Shown here piece by piece: positions 7,127 to 14,756 of a DNA stretch of 64,000 nucleotides. The first letter of the stretch is position 1; each line of letters starts with the position of its first letter. Below the pieces are notes generated by a model. That model did no database searches, was not told the origin of the DNA, and worked only from the letters and a program-made list of their open reading frames with translations. Both the position numbers and the translations under genes were made by a program. Origin of the DNA: Actinomycetes bacterium (GTDB lineage Bacteria > Actinomycetota > Thermoleophilia > Solirubrobacterales > JACPNS01); NCBI GenBank assembly GCA_023404495.1, contig JAEYBE010000026.1, positions 1-64,000 of the forward strand. The letters run 5' to 3'.

Positions 7127-8314
7127 TCAGGCGCGCGTCGCGTGCGCGGACAACGCGTCCTCGTAGCGCCCGAGTGTCTGCCGCGCGATGTCCAGCCAGT
7201 CGAACGTGAGCACATGTTCTGACGCTTCCGCGATCAACCGATCGCGCAGCGCGTCGTCGGTCAGGACGTTGGAAGCCATCTCGGCGAGCTCGCCCGAATC
7301 GCGCGACGTGAAGCGCAAGCCGACCCGTTCGTTGGGCACCACTTCGCGCAGGCCGCCGACGTCCGCGACGATGCAGGGGCAGCCGCTGGCCATCGCCTCA
7401 AGCGCCACCAGTCCGAAGGGCTCGTAGATCGACGGCACGATCGTCAAATCTGCGATCCGGTAGAGCGAGTGCAGCACGTCGTCGCCGATCCAGCCGACAA
7501 ACGTGCCGTGCTGCATGAGTCCGAGCTCCTGCGCCTGGTCCTTGAGCTCCTGTTCATGCGTACCCGAGCCGGCGATCAGGAAGCGCAGCTTGCCGACCTC
7601 CTCGATCATCTGCGGCAGGGCTTCCAGCGCGACCTGGAAGCCCTTTTCGTAAACGAGCCTGCCGACCAGCAGCACGAGCTTCTCGTCCGACGCGGCAAAT
7701 GAAGCTCGCAGCTCGTCAAGGTCTGCGACCGGCTGCAGGTCGTGTGGGTCGATTCCGTTCGGGATCACGGCGACCGCGCTCTCTTCGATCGCGTAGATGT
7801 CGGCAATGTGTTCGCGCATGTACGACGAGCAGGCGATCACCACGTCGGCGCGGTTGACAATCCACTTTTCGACGCCGTGAATGTGGCTCTGCGGGTGCTT
7901 GTCGACCCAGCCCTGGTGGCGGCCGTACTCAGTCGCGTGGATCGTCATCACCAGCGGGACGTCAAAGCGCCGCGCGAGGTGGTCGCCAGCCGTCGCCACC
8001 AGCCAGTCGTGGCCGTGGACGACGTCGAAGTCGTACTCGTCGGCGAGCGCCACGCCCGCCCCGAGCATGTCGGTGTTCATGTGCTCGATCCAGGTGACGA
8101 ACTCTCCGAGGTCTCGCGGGCGCTCGGGCTCGCGGACGCGGTGCACATGTACGCCATTGAGGACGCCTTCGTCCGGTGCCGACCCGTCGCCCCGCGTGAG
8201 CACGTGGACCTCCACGCCGAGCTCGACGAGGTTCTCGGAGAGCTTGCGCACGTGACGCGCGAGTCCGCCTTCGATGAGCGGCGGATACTCCCAGGAGAGG
8301 ATCAGAATTCGCAA
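7127..8314 (-). CDS. GT4-family glycosyltransferase (alpha-1,4-glucosyltransferase-like)
   Basis: A 395-aa GT-B fold glycosyltransferase. The N-terminal acceptor domain opens with ILSWEYPPLIEGGLARHV, the pattern of glycogen synthase-like GT4 enzymes, followed by VVHGHDWLVA and VIPNGIDP. The donor-binding domain carries VLLVGRLVYEKGF and the EX7E motif in YEPFGLVALEAMASGCP. In Mycobacterium the close type is Rv3032, which elongates the alpha-1,4-glucan of methylglucose lipopolysaccharides and glycogen. It is the last gene of a run with the GH57 enzyme and a methyltransferase upstream on the same strand. GT4 membership is certain; the polymer made is inferred from context. Confidence 0.88.
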   Translation of the reverse strand: MRILILSWEYPPLIEGGLARHVRKLSENLVELGVEVHVLTRGDGSAPDEGVLNGVHVHRVREPERPRDLGEFVTWIEHMNTDMLGAGVALADEYDFDVVHGHDWLVATAGDHLARRFDVPLVMTIHATEYGRHQGWVDKHPQSHIHGVEKWIVNRADVVIACSSYMREHIADIYAIEESAVAVIPNGIDPHDLQPVADLDELRASFAASDEKLVLLVGRLVYEKGFQVALEALPQMIEEVGKLRFLIAGSGTHEQELKDQAQELGLMQHGTFVGWIGDDVLHSLYRIADLTIVPSIYEPFGLVALEAMASGCPCIVADVGGLREVVPNERVGLRFTSRDSGELAEMASNVLTDDALRDRLIAEASEHVLTFDWLDIARQTLGRYEDALSAHATRA

Positions 8315-8362
8315 ATCATGTACCGGTCGGGGGAAAACAGCCGGCAGGAGTTTGGCAGGCGA

Positions 8363-9736
8363 TCAGCCGTTGACCTGCGATTGGGCGCGCTCGAAGGCCG
8401 CCAGATGCTCGGCAAAGCGATGCGCGCCGTAGTCGCCGGTGCGTCCGCCGCTCTCCATGAATGCCCAGTCGCTGGCTTGCAGAGCGAGCAGTTCGCGCTC
8501 CGCGCCGGCGGTGGCTTGGGAGCGCGCTGCTCTCTCGTCGAGCGCGAGTTCGGCGCGCCGCTGATTCCAGACCATGTCGGCAACGCGCGGCGAATCCCAG
8601 GTCTCGAGCGTCTTGTTCTTGCCCCAGCTCGAGCGCGCCAGATGCCGGTCCACAGGCTCCGCGTCGCGCGCTGCCGCGCCGAGCGTGACGAGCTCGATGC
8701 CGTAGTCGGCTGCGCGCTGCGTCACGGCCTCGAGCCACCACGGCCCTTCGTACCACCAGTGGCCAAACAGCTCGGTATCGGCTGCGAAGACGCTCGTTCC
8801 GGGCCGCCCACGCTCGTTCGCAAACACCTCGAGCCGCGCAGCGAGCGCGCGCAAGAAGGCGTCGGCGTGCGCCTCGGCCTGGGCGTGGGCCGCCGCGGGA
8901 TTCCAGCCGCGGTCGTCGTTGTCGTATGGCAACAGATCGTGGATCGTGCGCGCGAAGGTGGATCGATAGGCCCCTGCCGAGGGGTAGCCGTCCTCGCGCC
9001 ACACCTGGGCGACCGTGTGCCAGTCGATCGGCAGCGCGAGCGGTCCGGCCGGCGTCGCAATCGGCTCGAGGTTCTCGAGCGCCGCCTCGCCAAGCGCGGC
9101 GGACTGGTCGACGCAGAAATACTCGACGCCGTTACGGGCAAGCGCCACATCGAGCCCACGATCCCAAGCGCACTCAGGCAGCCAGATGCCCGATGCAGCT
9201 CCGAGACGCCGGGCGTGCGACCGCATGCCCGTGGCAAGCTGGAGGTCGAGCCCATAGTCGGTCGCAAGCAGCGGAAGCACCGGGTGTGTCGCCGGACCGG
9301 CGAGCAGCTCGGCACCGCCTGCGGCGAGACTCGCGAACACCCGATTGAGGTCGCGCGCGAACTCACCTTCAAATCGGTCGATCGCTGAGCGGTAGTCGAG
9401 GAGCTGCGGCTCAAGTGCATCGGTCAGCTCTGGTCGGCCGACCTTCGGGAACGCCGCCATGTCCTCGCCGAAGACGTACTCGCGCGAATCGTTGACCCAG
9501 GCTACGAAGCGGTCTCCCGGTGCGCCCTGCATCTCCTCAAGCTGGTCGGCCAGAACCGGCGTCACGCCGATCGTCACCGGGCGGCCACGCACGGCGTCGT
9601 GCACGCGCAGGTACGAACCGGCGATGACCTCCCAGAGCCACTGCTCGCCAAACGGCCACACGCCGTGACCAAGGACATACGGCATATGCGTGTGCAGGAC
9701 GATCGCCAGGCGGCCGATCGTCGGGCGCGGGTTCAT
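8363..9736 (-). CDS. GH57 family alpha-glucan branching-type enzyme
   Basis: A 457-aa GH57 protein of the 1,4-alpha-glucan branching enzyme type (DUF1957 C-terminal part). Visible conserved blocks are LHTHMPYV near the N-terminus, WLPECAWD with the nucleophile Glu, and FAADTELFGHWWYEG with the acid Asp, then a helical C-terminal domain ending in GDYGAHRFAEHLAAF. The predicted reaction is transfer of an alpha-1,4 chain to a 6-OH to create branches. The ATG at 9736 fits the domain start, and the stop of the upstream methyltransferase gene is only 5 bp before it. The mycobacterial counterpart by family and neighbourhood is Rv3031. Branching versus hydrolysis cannot be settled from sequence. Confidence 0.88.
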   Translation of the reverse strand: MNPRPTIGRLAIVLHTHMPYVLGHGVWPFGEQWLWEVIAGSYLRVHDAVRGRPVTIGVTPVLADQLEEMQGAPGDRFVAWVNDSREYVFGEDMAAFPKVGRPELTDALEPQLLDYRSAIDRFEGEFARDLNRVFASLAAGGAELLAGPATHPVLPLLATDYGLDLQLATGMRSHARRLGAASGIWLPECAWDRGLDVALARNGVEYFCVDQSAALGEAALENLEPIATPAGPLALPIDWHTVAQVWREDGYPSAGAYRSTFARTIHDLLPYDNDDRGWNPAAAHAQAEAHADAFLRALAARLEVFANERGRPGTSVFAADTELFGHWWYEGPWWLEAVTQRAADYGIELVTLGAAARDAEPVDRHLARSSWGKNKTLETWDSPRVADMVWNQRRAELALDERAARSQATAGAERELLALQASDWAFMESGGRTGDYGAHRFAEHLAAFERAQSQVNG

Positions 9737-9741
9737 CGGCT

Positions 9742-10542
9742 CTAGGCCCGCGGGCCGCCGCAGACGGCGACGAAGTCGAGCGCCTTGGTCAGCGACTCGT
9801 CGGTCTCGCCGCGCCGCAGCGCGAAATCTCTGGCGCTGATCGACGGCGTGAACCGGTCGTAGAACAACTTGCTGATGCGCAGACCTTTGTGCAGATCGTC
9901 CCACCGGGCGTGCCTGAGCGCCAGCTCATGCAGGCGCAGCTTGCGCGCATGAAAGACGCCGTAGATCGTCACCTCGGTGAAGACCTCCTGACAGAGCTCG
10001 CGAAACTCGCTCGGGCGGTACTCCTTGACATGCCACGGATTTCCCGACTTCTCTGCCCCCTCTGGCGCCAGTGTGAGCAGATTTGGAGTCGAGACGAAGA
10101 CCTGGCCGCCGGGCGTCAGCAGCGACGCGAAGTGCCGCAGCACGGCCGCCGGGTCCTGGACGTGCTCGATCGTCTGCAGGAAGCTGACGACGTCGACCTT
10201 CTCTGCCGGCCGGTAAGTCTCGATCAGGTCGCGGACGATAGAGATCTTCTCGCTGCCGTACTTCGCTTTGGCGTGCTCGTAGGCCTCGGGGTTTGCGTCC
10301 ACGCCGATCACGCTGGCGGCCCGGCGTGCAAGCACCTCGGTGCCGTAGCCCTCTCCGCAGGCCATGTCGACCACGCTCTTGCCGGCCACGCGCTCGGCGA
10401 TCCATTCGTAGACCACGAGGTGGCGGCGGTACCAGTAGTTCTCCTCGGGCAGATCTGGCAGTGTTCGCTCGCCGGTCAGCTCCAGCGGCGGCACGCCGTC
10501 GGGCTGGTTTAGCTGAATGAACTTTTCGGCGACTTCGGGCAT
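9742..10542 (-). CDS. SAM-dependent methyltransferase (Rv3030-like context)
   Basis: A 266-aa class I methyltransferase. The SAM-binding motif I is VVDMACGEGYGTEVLA, followed by IGVDANPEAYEHAK, an acidic DVVSFLQTIEHVQDP motif and LLTPGGQVFVSTPN. The N-terminal PLELTGERTLPDLP and WYRRHLVVYEWIA are typical of methyltransferases next to GH57 branching enzymes. The ATG at 10542 gives the standard N-terminus. It is first in a three-gene run with the GH57 enzyme and the GT4 transferase, so sugar O-methylation is a reasonable guess. The target hydroxyl is unknown. Confidence 0.82.
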   Translation of the reverse strand: MPEVAEKFIQLNQPDGVPPLELTGERTLPDLPEENYWYRRHLVVYEWIAERVAGKSVVDMACGEGYGTEVLARRAASVIGVDANPEAYEHAKAKYGSEKISIVRDLIETYRPAEKVDVVSFLQTIEHVQDPAAVLRHFASLLTPGGQVFVSTPNLLTLAPEGAEKSGNPWHVKEYRPSEFRELCQEVFTEVTIYGVFHARKLRLHELALRHARWDDLHKGLRISKLFYDRFTPSISARDFALRRGETDESLTKALDFVAVCGGPRA

Positions 10543-10553
10543 CGGCGCCGCAC

Positions 10554-10559
10554 TATAGT
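10554..10559 (+). promoter_or_regulatory. Candidate -10 box TATAGT with very short leader
   Basis: TATAGT lies 11 bp before the ATG at 10570 in a 27-bp divergent spacer, so the transcript would be leaderless or nearly so. The -35 region falls in the 5' end of the neighbouring gene and is not a clear match. Confidence 0.35.
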
Positions 10560-10569
10560 TGCGCCCCCT

Positions 10570-11505
10570 ATGGCCCTCACCGCACAAGAGATCAAAGACT
10601 TCAACATCTCCTACCACGACGCCGCCGCCGAGGAGTACGACGCCAAGTGGGGCATCGACTACGGCGAGATCGGACAGTCGCAGGTACGAATCAAGACCGC
10701 CAAGGTGCTCGGTAAAGACGCGCACTTTGAGCGGGCGCTGGAGATCGGCTCAGGCACCGGCTACCTCTCACTGAACATGATGCTCGCGGGGATGATCGAC
10801 GAGGTCGTCTGCACCGACATCTCAGAGGGCATGCTCAGCGTCGTCGAGAACTCCGCCGAACGCCTCGGCCTTGGCGACCGGGTGACGACCGTTCACACCG
10901 AGGCCGAGGGCCTGCCGTTCCCCGATGAGTCGTTTGACCTTGTGTTCGGCCACGCGATCATCCACCACCTACCCGACCTGCAGGAATCGTTCAACGAGTT
11001 CTTCCGCGTTTTGAAGCCCGGCGGCACGGTGTTCTTCGCCGGTGAGCCCTCCGAGCGTGGCGACAAGATCGCCCGCCTGCCAAAACAGGTCGGCCACCGC
11101 CTCTCCCCGGTCTGGAGAAAAGCGCTCGGCGTCGGTCAGCTCTCGAAGCAGGAGGCCGCGAAGGTCGCCGCCGGCGAGCGCTCGAAGGAGCACATCGAGG
11201 GCCACGCCGTCGAGCACCTGGTCGACATCCACGCCTTCCGTCCCGGTGATCTTTCGCGCTACGCCAAGAATGCTGGCTTTGGCGACGTCCGGGTGATCGG
11301 CGAAGAACTCTCGGCCAATTGGTTCGGCTGGTTCAACCGCGCGCTCGAAGCGGATGGCATCCCCGAGGACATCCCCTGGGGCTGGCGCCAGTACGCCTAC
11401 CGCGGCTACCTCGGCTTCCAGTGGTTTGACCGCACCGCGCTGGAGGGCCGCCTGCCGGCGAGCATCTTCTACAACCTGATGATCGGGGCGGTCAAGCCCG
11501 AGTAG
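10570..11505 (+). CDS. SAM-dependent methyltransferase, class I
   Basis: A 311-aa Methyltransf_11-type protein. Motif I is ALEIGSGTGYLSLNMM, followed by VVCTDISEGMLSVVE, LPFPDESFDLVFGHAIIHHL and FFRVLKPGGTVFFAGEP. The C-terminal third has an unusual Trp/Tyr-rich end (NWFGWFNRAL, WGWRQYAYRGYL) that probably shapes the substrate site. It is divergent from the first methyltransferase by 27 bp, so the two are probably controlled together. It could be the second methyltransferase of the polysaccharide cluster or a lipid or quinone methyltransferase. No Shine-Dalgarno sequence is visible. Confidence 0.78.
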   Translation: MALTAQEIKDFNISYHDAAAEEYDAKWGIDYGEIGQSQVRIKTAKVLGKDAHFERALEIGSGTGYLSLNMMLAGMIDEVVCTDISEGMLSVVENSAERLGLGDRVTTVHTEAEGLPFPDESFDLVFGHAIIHHLPDLQESFNEFFRVLKPGGTVFFAGEPSERGDKIARLPKQVGHRLSPVWRKALGVGQLSKQEAAKVAAGERSKEHIEGHAVEHLVDIHAFRPGDLSRYAKNAGFGDVRVIGEELSANWFGWFNRALEADGIPEDIPWGWRQYAYRGYLGFQWFDRTALEGRLPASIFYNLMIGAVKPE

Positions 11506-11511
11506 CCCGCG

Positions 11512-11838
11512 CTACGCGCTGGGCGGGCCGACTTGGATCGGGAAGCCGCGCGAGGCCCAGGCGGTGATCCCGCCGTCGAGGTTGTACGCGGTCGAGCCTG
11601 GATGCTGCTGCTCGTAGATTGCCGAGGCGACCTGAGAGCGCTGTCCCGTGGCGCATTGGAAGATCACCTTCTCGTGCTGATCGACCAGCGAGGGGTCGCC
11701 CTCGTAGTCGGTCAAGGGGACCAGCCGCGCGCCTTCGATGCGCATCTCCTCCCACTCGTACTCCTCGCGGCAGTCGATCATCACCGCGTGTTCGTCTTCG
11801 ACAAGCCTGTGGGCTTCCTGAGCAGAAACGTTTTCCAT
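11512..11838 (-). CDS. Rhodanese-like sulfurtransferase domain protein
   Basis: A 108-aa single-domain rhodanese. It contains MIDCREEYEWEEMRIEGA and the active-site loop FQCATGQRSQ with catalytic Cys, then YNLDGGITAWASRGFP. Such proteins move sulfane sulfur or act in redox signalling in the cytoplasm. It starts 10 bp after the hisC stop and is probably cotranscribed with it. The actual sulfur acceptor is unknown. Confidence 0.88.
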   Translation of the reverse strand: MENVSAQEAHRLVEDEHAVMIDCREEYEWEEMRIEGARLVPLTDYEGDPSLVDQHEKVIFQCATGQRSQVASAIYEQQHPGSTAYNLDGGITAWASRGFPIQVGPPSA

Positions 11839-11848
11839 GCGCGCGAGA

Positions 11849-12955
11849 TTAGGCGGTGGTCTCGGACAGCCGGTCGATCGCAGCGCCGAAGAATGCGTTC
11901 TCCTCGTCGCTCCCACAGGTCACGCGAAACGCGCCAGGTGCGCCAAAGCCCGAGAGCTCGCGCACCGCAACCCCCAGCCGCAGCAGCCGCTTCTCGACAT
12001 CCTTGCCGCTCCCTCCGGCGGCCTCGGCGAAGACGAAGTTCGTGCGCGAAGCGATCGGCTTGTGGCCGGCCAGCGAGAGGTACTTGAAGATCTGCGTGCG
12101 TGCCTCTTTGACGTGGTCGACGCGCCGCCAGACCTCGGCCTGATCCGAGAGCGCAGCCAGCGCAGCTCGCTGGGCCAGAGCGTTGACGTTGAAAATGCTG
12201 CGCATGCGATCGACCGCAGAAACCACTTCCGGCGATCCCAGCCCGTAGCCGATACGCAGCCCCGCAAGCCCGTAGACCTTGCTGAATGTGCGAAGCACAA
12301 GCAGGTTCGGCACGCCCTCGCGCACGAGCTGCGCGCCCTCGGGCTCCTCGTCGCCCGAGGCAAATTCCGCGTAGGCCTCATCAAGTACGCAAAGCACGTG
12401 TTCGGGAAGGCTCGCGAGAAACTCGCGAATCTGCGCCCGCGTGGCCAGCTTGCCGGTGGGATTGTTGGGGTTGCAGACGTAGACGATCCGCGTGGTCGGG
12501 AAGATCGCAGCGCGCATCGCTGCAAAGTCGATCTCCCAGTCGCTGGTCAGCTCGACGGGCCGGGCCTCAGCACCGGTCGTTGCGCAGGCGGCGACATATG
12601 TCGGAAACGACGGCCAGGGGAAGATCCCGTTGTCGCCCGTCTCCAGAACCGTCATCGCCGCCAGGCGAATCAGCTCGTCGGCGCCGTTGCCGAGCACGAC
12701 ATTCTCCGGCCCCAGCCCGAGCAGCGCGCCGATCCCAGATTTCAGCTCCGGCGCTGCCGAGTCCGGATAGCGCCGCAGTTCATCGGGGTCGTACTCGTCG
12801 AAGATCGCCGCTCGCGCTGCCGGAGTCGGGCCGAACGCCCCTTCGTTGGACGCGAGTTTGTAGATCTTCTCGATGCCGAGCTCGGCCTGAAGGCGCTCGA
12901 CCGGCGGCTGCGCGACGTACGGTCGAAGCTCGCCGACATGTCGCTTGAACGGCAA
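11849..12955 (-). CDS. hisC: Histidinol-phosphate aminotransferase
   Basis: A 368-aa class I/II PLP aminotransferase that converts imidazole-acetol phosphate and glutamate to histidinol phosphate in histidine synthesis. Motifs are KLASNEGAFGPTPA, RYPDSAAPELKSGI, NGADELIRL, YVCNPNNPTG, LDEAYAEF and the PLP-lysine loop TFSKVYGLAGLRIGYG. HisC-type paralogues can also act on phenylalanine or other aromatic amino acids, and no other his gene is adjacent, so substrate is likely but not certain. It is followed by the rhodanese gene and preceded 10 bp upstream by the ABC permease stop. Confidence 0.85.
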   Translation of the reverse strand: MPFKRHVGELRPYVAQPPVERLQAELGIEKIYKLASNEGAFGPTPAARAAIFDEYDPDELRRYPDSAAPELKSGIGALLGLGPENVVLGNGADELIRLAAMTVLETGDNGIFPWPSFPTYVAACATTGAEARPVELTSDWEIDFAAMRAAIFPTTRIVYVCNPNNPTGKLATRAQIREFLASLPEHVLCVLDEAYAEFASGDEEPEGAQLVREGVPNLLVLRTFSKVYGLAGLRIGYGLGSPEVVSAVDRMRSIFNVNALAQRAALAALSDQAEVWRRVDHVKEARTQIFKYLSLAGHKPIASRTNFVFAEAAGGSGKDVEKRLLRLGVAVRELSGFGAPGAFRVTCGSDEENAFFGAAIDRLSETTA

Positions 12956-12965
12956 TTGCCCGCCT

Positions 12966-13730
12966 CTAACGGGACCCGGCGCGTTTGAACGCCCAGCCCG
13001 TGGTTGGCACAGCTACCGCGAGGATCGCCACACACCAGATCAGCGCCGCGATGATCGCGTTCCCGGCCGGGATCCCAGTCGTCAGAGCGCGAGTCGCATC
13101 GATCACCTGGGTGACGGGCTGGTTCTCGGCGAAGGCCTGAAGCCCAGCCGGCATCGTGCTCGGCTCGACGAAAGCTGAACTCGCGAACGTCAGCGGCAGA
13201 ATGATGATGAAAGAGATCTGTTGCAGGGCCTCGACGTTCGGCACGAATATCGCCAAGAGGGCGCCGATCCACGAAATTGCGAAGCTGAAGACGATCAGAA
13301 TGCCGATCGCCGCCGCCCAGTCGACGGCCCCTCCAGTCGGCCGATAACCAACAAGAAGGCCCACCAGAACCATCACGAAGAGGGTGAAGATCGCACGCAA
13401 GGCGTCGGCGATCGTGCGGCCGATGATGATCGCCGGGCGCGACATCGGCAGGGTGAAGAACCGCTCGACGATCCCCTTGTCGAGGTCGTACGCCAGCGAG
13501 ATCGCCGTCGTCAGGCCGCCGAATGCGATCGTCTGGACGAAGATCCCGGCCATCAGGAAGTTCACGTAGCTCGTTCCGCCGACGTCAATTGCGCCGCCGA
13601 AGACGTAGCGAAACAACAGCACGAACATGATCGGCGAGACGGTTACTCCGACGAGGATCTCCGGACTTCGGAAGGTGTGCTTCACCGACCTGCGGAAGAG
13701 CAGCAATGTGTCGCTGACGAGATTGCTCAT
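12966..13730 (-). CDS. ABC-2 type exporter permease (DrrB-like)
   Basis: A 254-aa integral membrane protein with about six hydrophobic segments and the ABC2_membrane signature at the N-terminus (FRRSVKHTFRSPEILVGVTV). It also has the conserved LPMSRPAIIIGRTIADALR coupling region and a long hydrophobic half (FIIILPLTFASSAFVEPSTM). It is the membrane partner of the ATPase whose gene overlaps it by 4 bp (ATGA). This pairing is typical of DrrAB daunorubicin-type exporters, which expel drugs or lipids. The substrate is unknown. Confidence 0.88.
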   Translation of the reverse strand: MSNLVSDTLLLFRRSVKHTFRSPEILVGVTVSPIMFVLLFRYVFGGAIDVGGTSYVNFLMAGIFVQTIAFGGLTTAISLAYDLDKGIVERFFTLPMSRPAIIIGRTIADALRAIFTLFVMVLVGLLVGYRPTGGAVDWAAAIGILIVFSFAISWIGALLAIFVPNVEALQQISFIIILPLTFASSAFVEPSTMPAGLQAFAENQPVTQVIDATRALTTGIPAGNAIIAALIWCVAILAVAVPTTGWAFKRAGSR

Positions 13731-14719
13731 GCGTCGCCCGCCTCATCCTGTTCGTCGACGACGTGCTCGCCGGTGAGGGTCAGGAACACGTCATCGAGCG
13801 TCGGTCGGTGGACCAGCACCTCGTCGAGTGTCACTCCACCGGTGTCGAGCAGATCGATCAGGCGAGCCACCTGTGTGGGTCCGTCGGTCAAGGCCACGGT
13901 GATACGGCCCTCACGATCTTCGCTGTCGACAACCTCGACCGCTTTGCCCTCGAGTAGTTGCCTCGCCCTCGCGAGCGCCCCGTCCCCAGAGACCTTGAAC
14001 TCAAGTCGTTGGCCGCCGACCTCGTCCTTCAACTCGTCCGACGTGCCGCGCGCGATCACCGTCCCGTGATCGATCACGACGATCTCGTCGGCGAGTTGGT
14101 CGGCCTCGTCGAGGTACTGGGTCGTGAGCAGAACCGTCGTGCCGCGATCGACCAGTTTCTGAATCTGCTCCCACATGCCGATGCGGCTGCGCGGATCGAG
14201 GCCGGTCGTCGGCTCGTCGAGAAAGAGAATTTCGGGGTCCGCGATCATGCCCGCCGCCAAATCCAGCCGTCGTCGCATTCCGCCCGAATAGGTGCCAGCG
14301 TTTCGATCGGCCGCGTCCACCAGGTCAAATTGCGACAGCAGGTTCTCCGCACGCTGCTGCGCGTCGCTCTTGGTCAGCCGCGCGAGCCGGCCGATCATCA
14401 CAAGGTTTTCGCGACCCGTCAGGAGTTCGTCAACCGCCGTGTCCTGACCGGTCAGGCCGATCTTGCGGCGCACGCCATTGGGATCGTCCGCGACATCCAC
14501 CCCGCCGACACTGGCGCTGCCGCCGTCGATCGAGAGGAGCGTCGTGAGCATGCGCACGGCGGTCGTCTTGCCAGCGCCATTTGGACCGAGCAGTGCGGTC
14601 ACCGTCCCGCGCGGCACCTCAAGATCAACGCCGGCGACCGCCTTCGTCTCGCCGAAGCTCTTGGTCAGTCCCTGCGCGCTGATGGCGATCTCGTTGGCGA
14701 TATTTCCTGCGTCCTGCAT
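13727..14719 (-). CDS. ABC-2 exporter ATP-binding protein (DrrA-like)
   Basis: A 330-aa ABC ATPase. Walker A is GPNGAGKTTAV, the Q-loop region LTGQDTAVDELLTG, the signature YSGGMRRRLDLAAG, Walker B ILFLDEPTTGLDP and the switch His region LLTTQYLDEAD. The DrrA-family C-terminal extension includes VHRPTLDDVFLTLTG. The ATG at 14719 puts the N-terminus just before the ABC domain. It is translationally coupled to the permease (4-bp overlap) and lies 37 bp after the gamma-glutamyltransferase stop, so cotranscription with that gene is possible. Confidence 0.92.
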   Translation of the reverse strand: MQDAGNIANEIAISAQGLTKSFGETKAVAGVDLEVPRGTVTALLGPNGAGKTTAVRMLTTLLSIDGGSASVGGVDVADDPNGVRRKIGLTGQDTAVDELLTGRENLVMIGRLARLTKSDAQQRAENLLSQFDLVDAADRNAGTYSGGMRRRLDLAAGMIADPEILFLDEPTTGLDPRSRIGMWEQIQKLVDRGTTVLLTTQYLDEADQLADEIVVIDHGTVIARGTSDELKDEVGGQRLEFKVSGDGALARARQLLEGKAVEVVDSEDREGRITVALTDGPTQVARLIDLLDTGGVTLDEVLVHRPTLDDVFLTLTGEHVVDEQDEAGDA

Positions 14720-14756
14720 CGGAGACCGATCATAGGGAGCGGTTCGGAAACACCGG

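Noticed and set aside
7742..9388. Long plus-strand open frame
   Set aside because: It is the reverse shadow of the GT4 and GH57 genes; its sequence is His/Arg/Val-rich with no motif.
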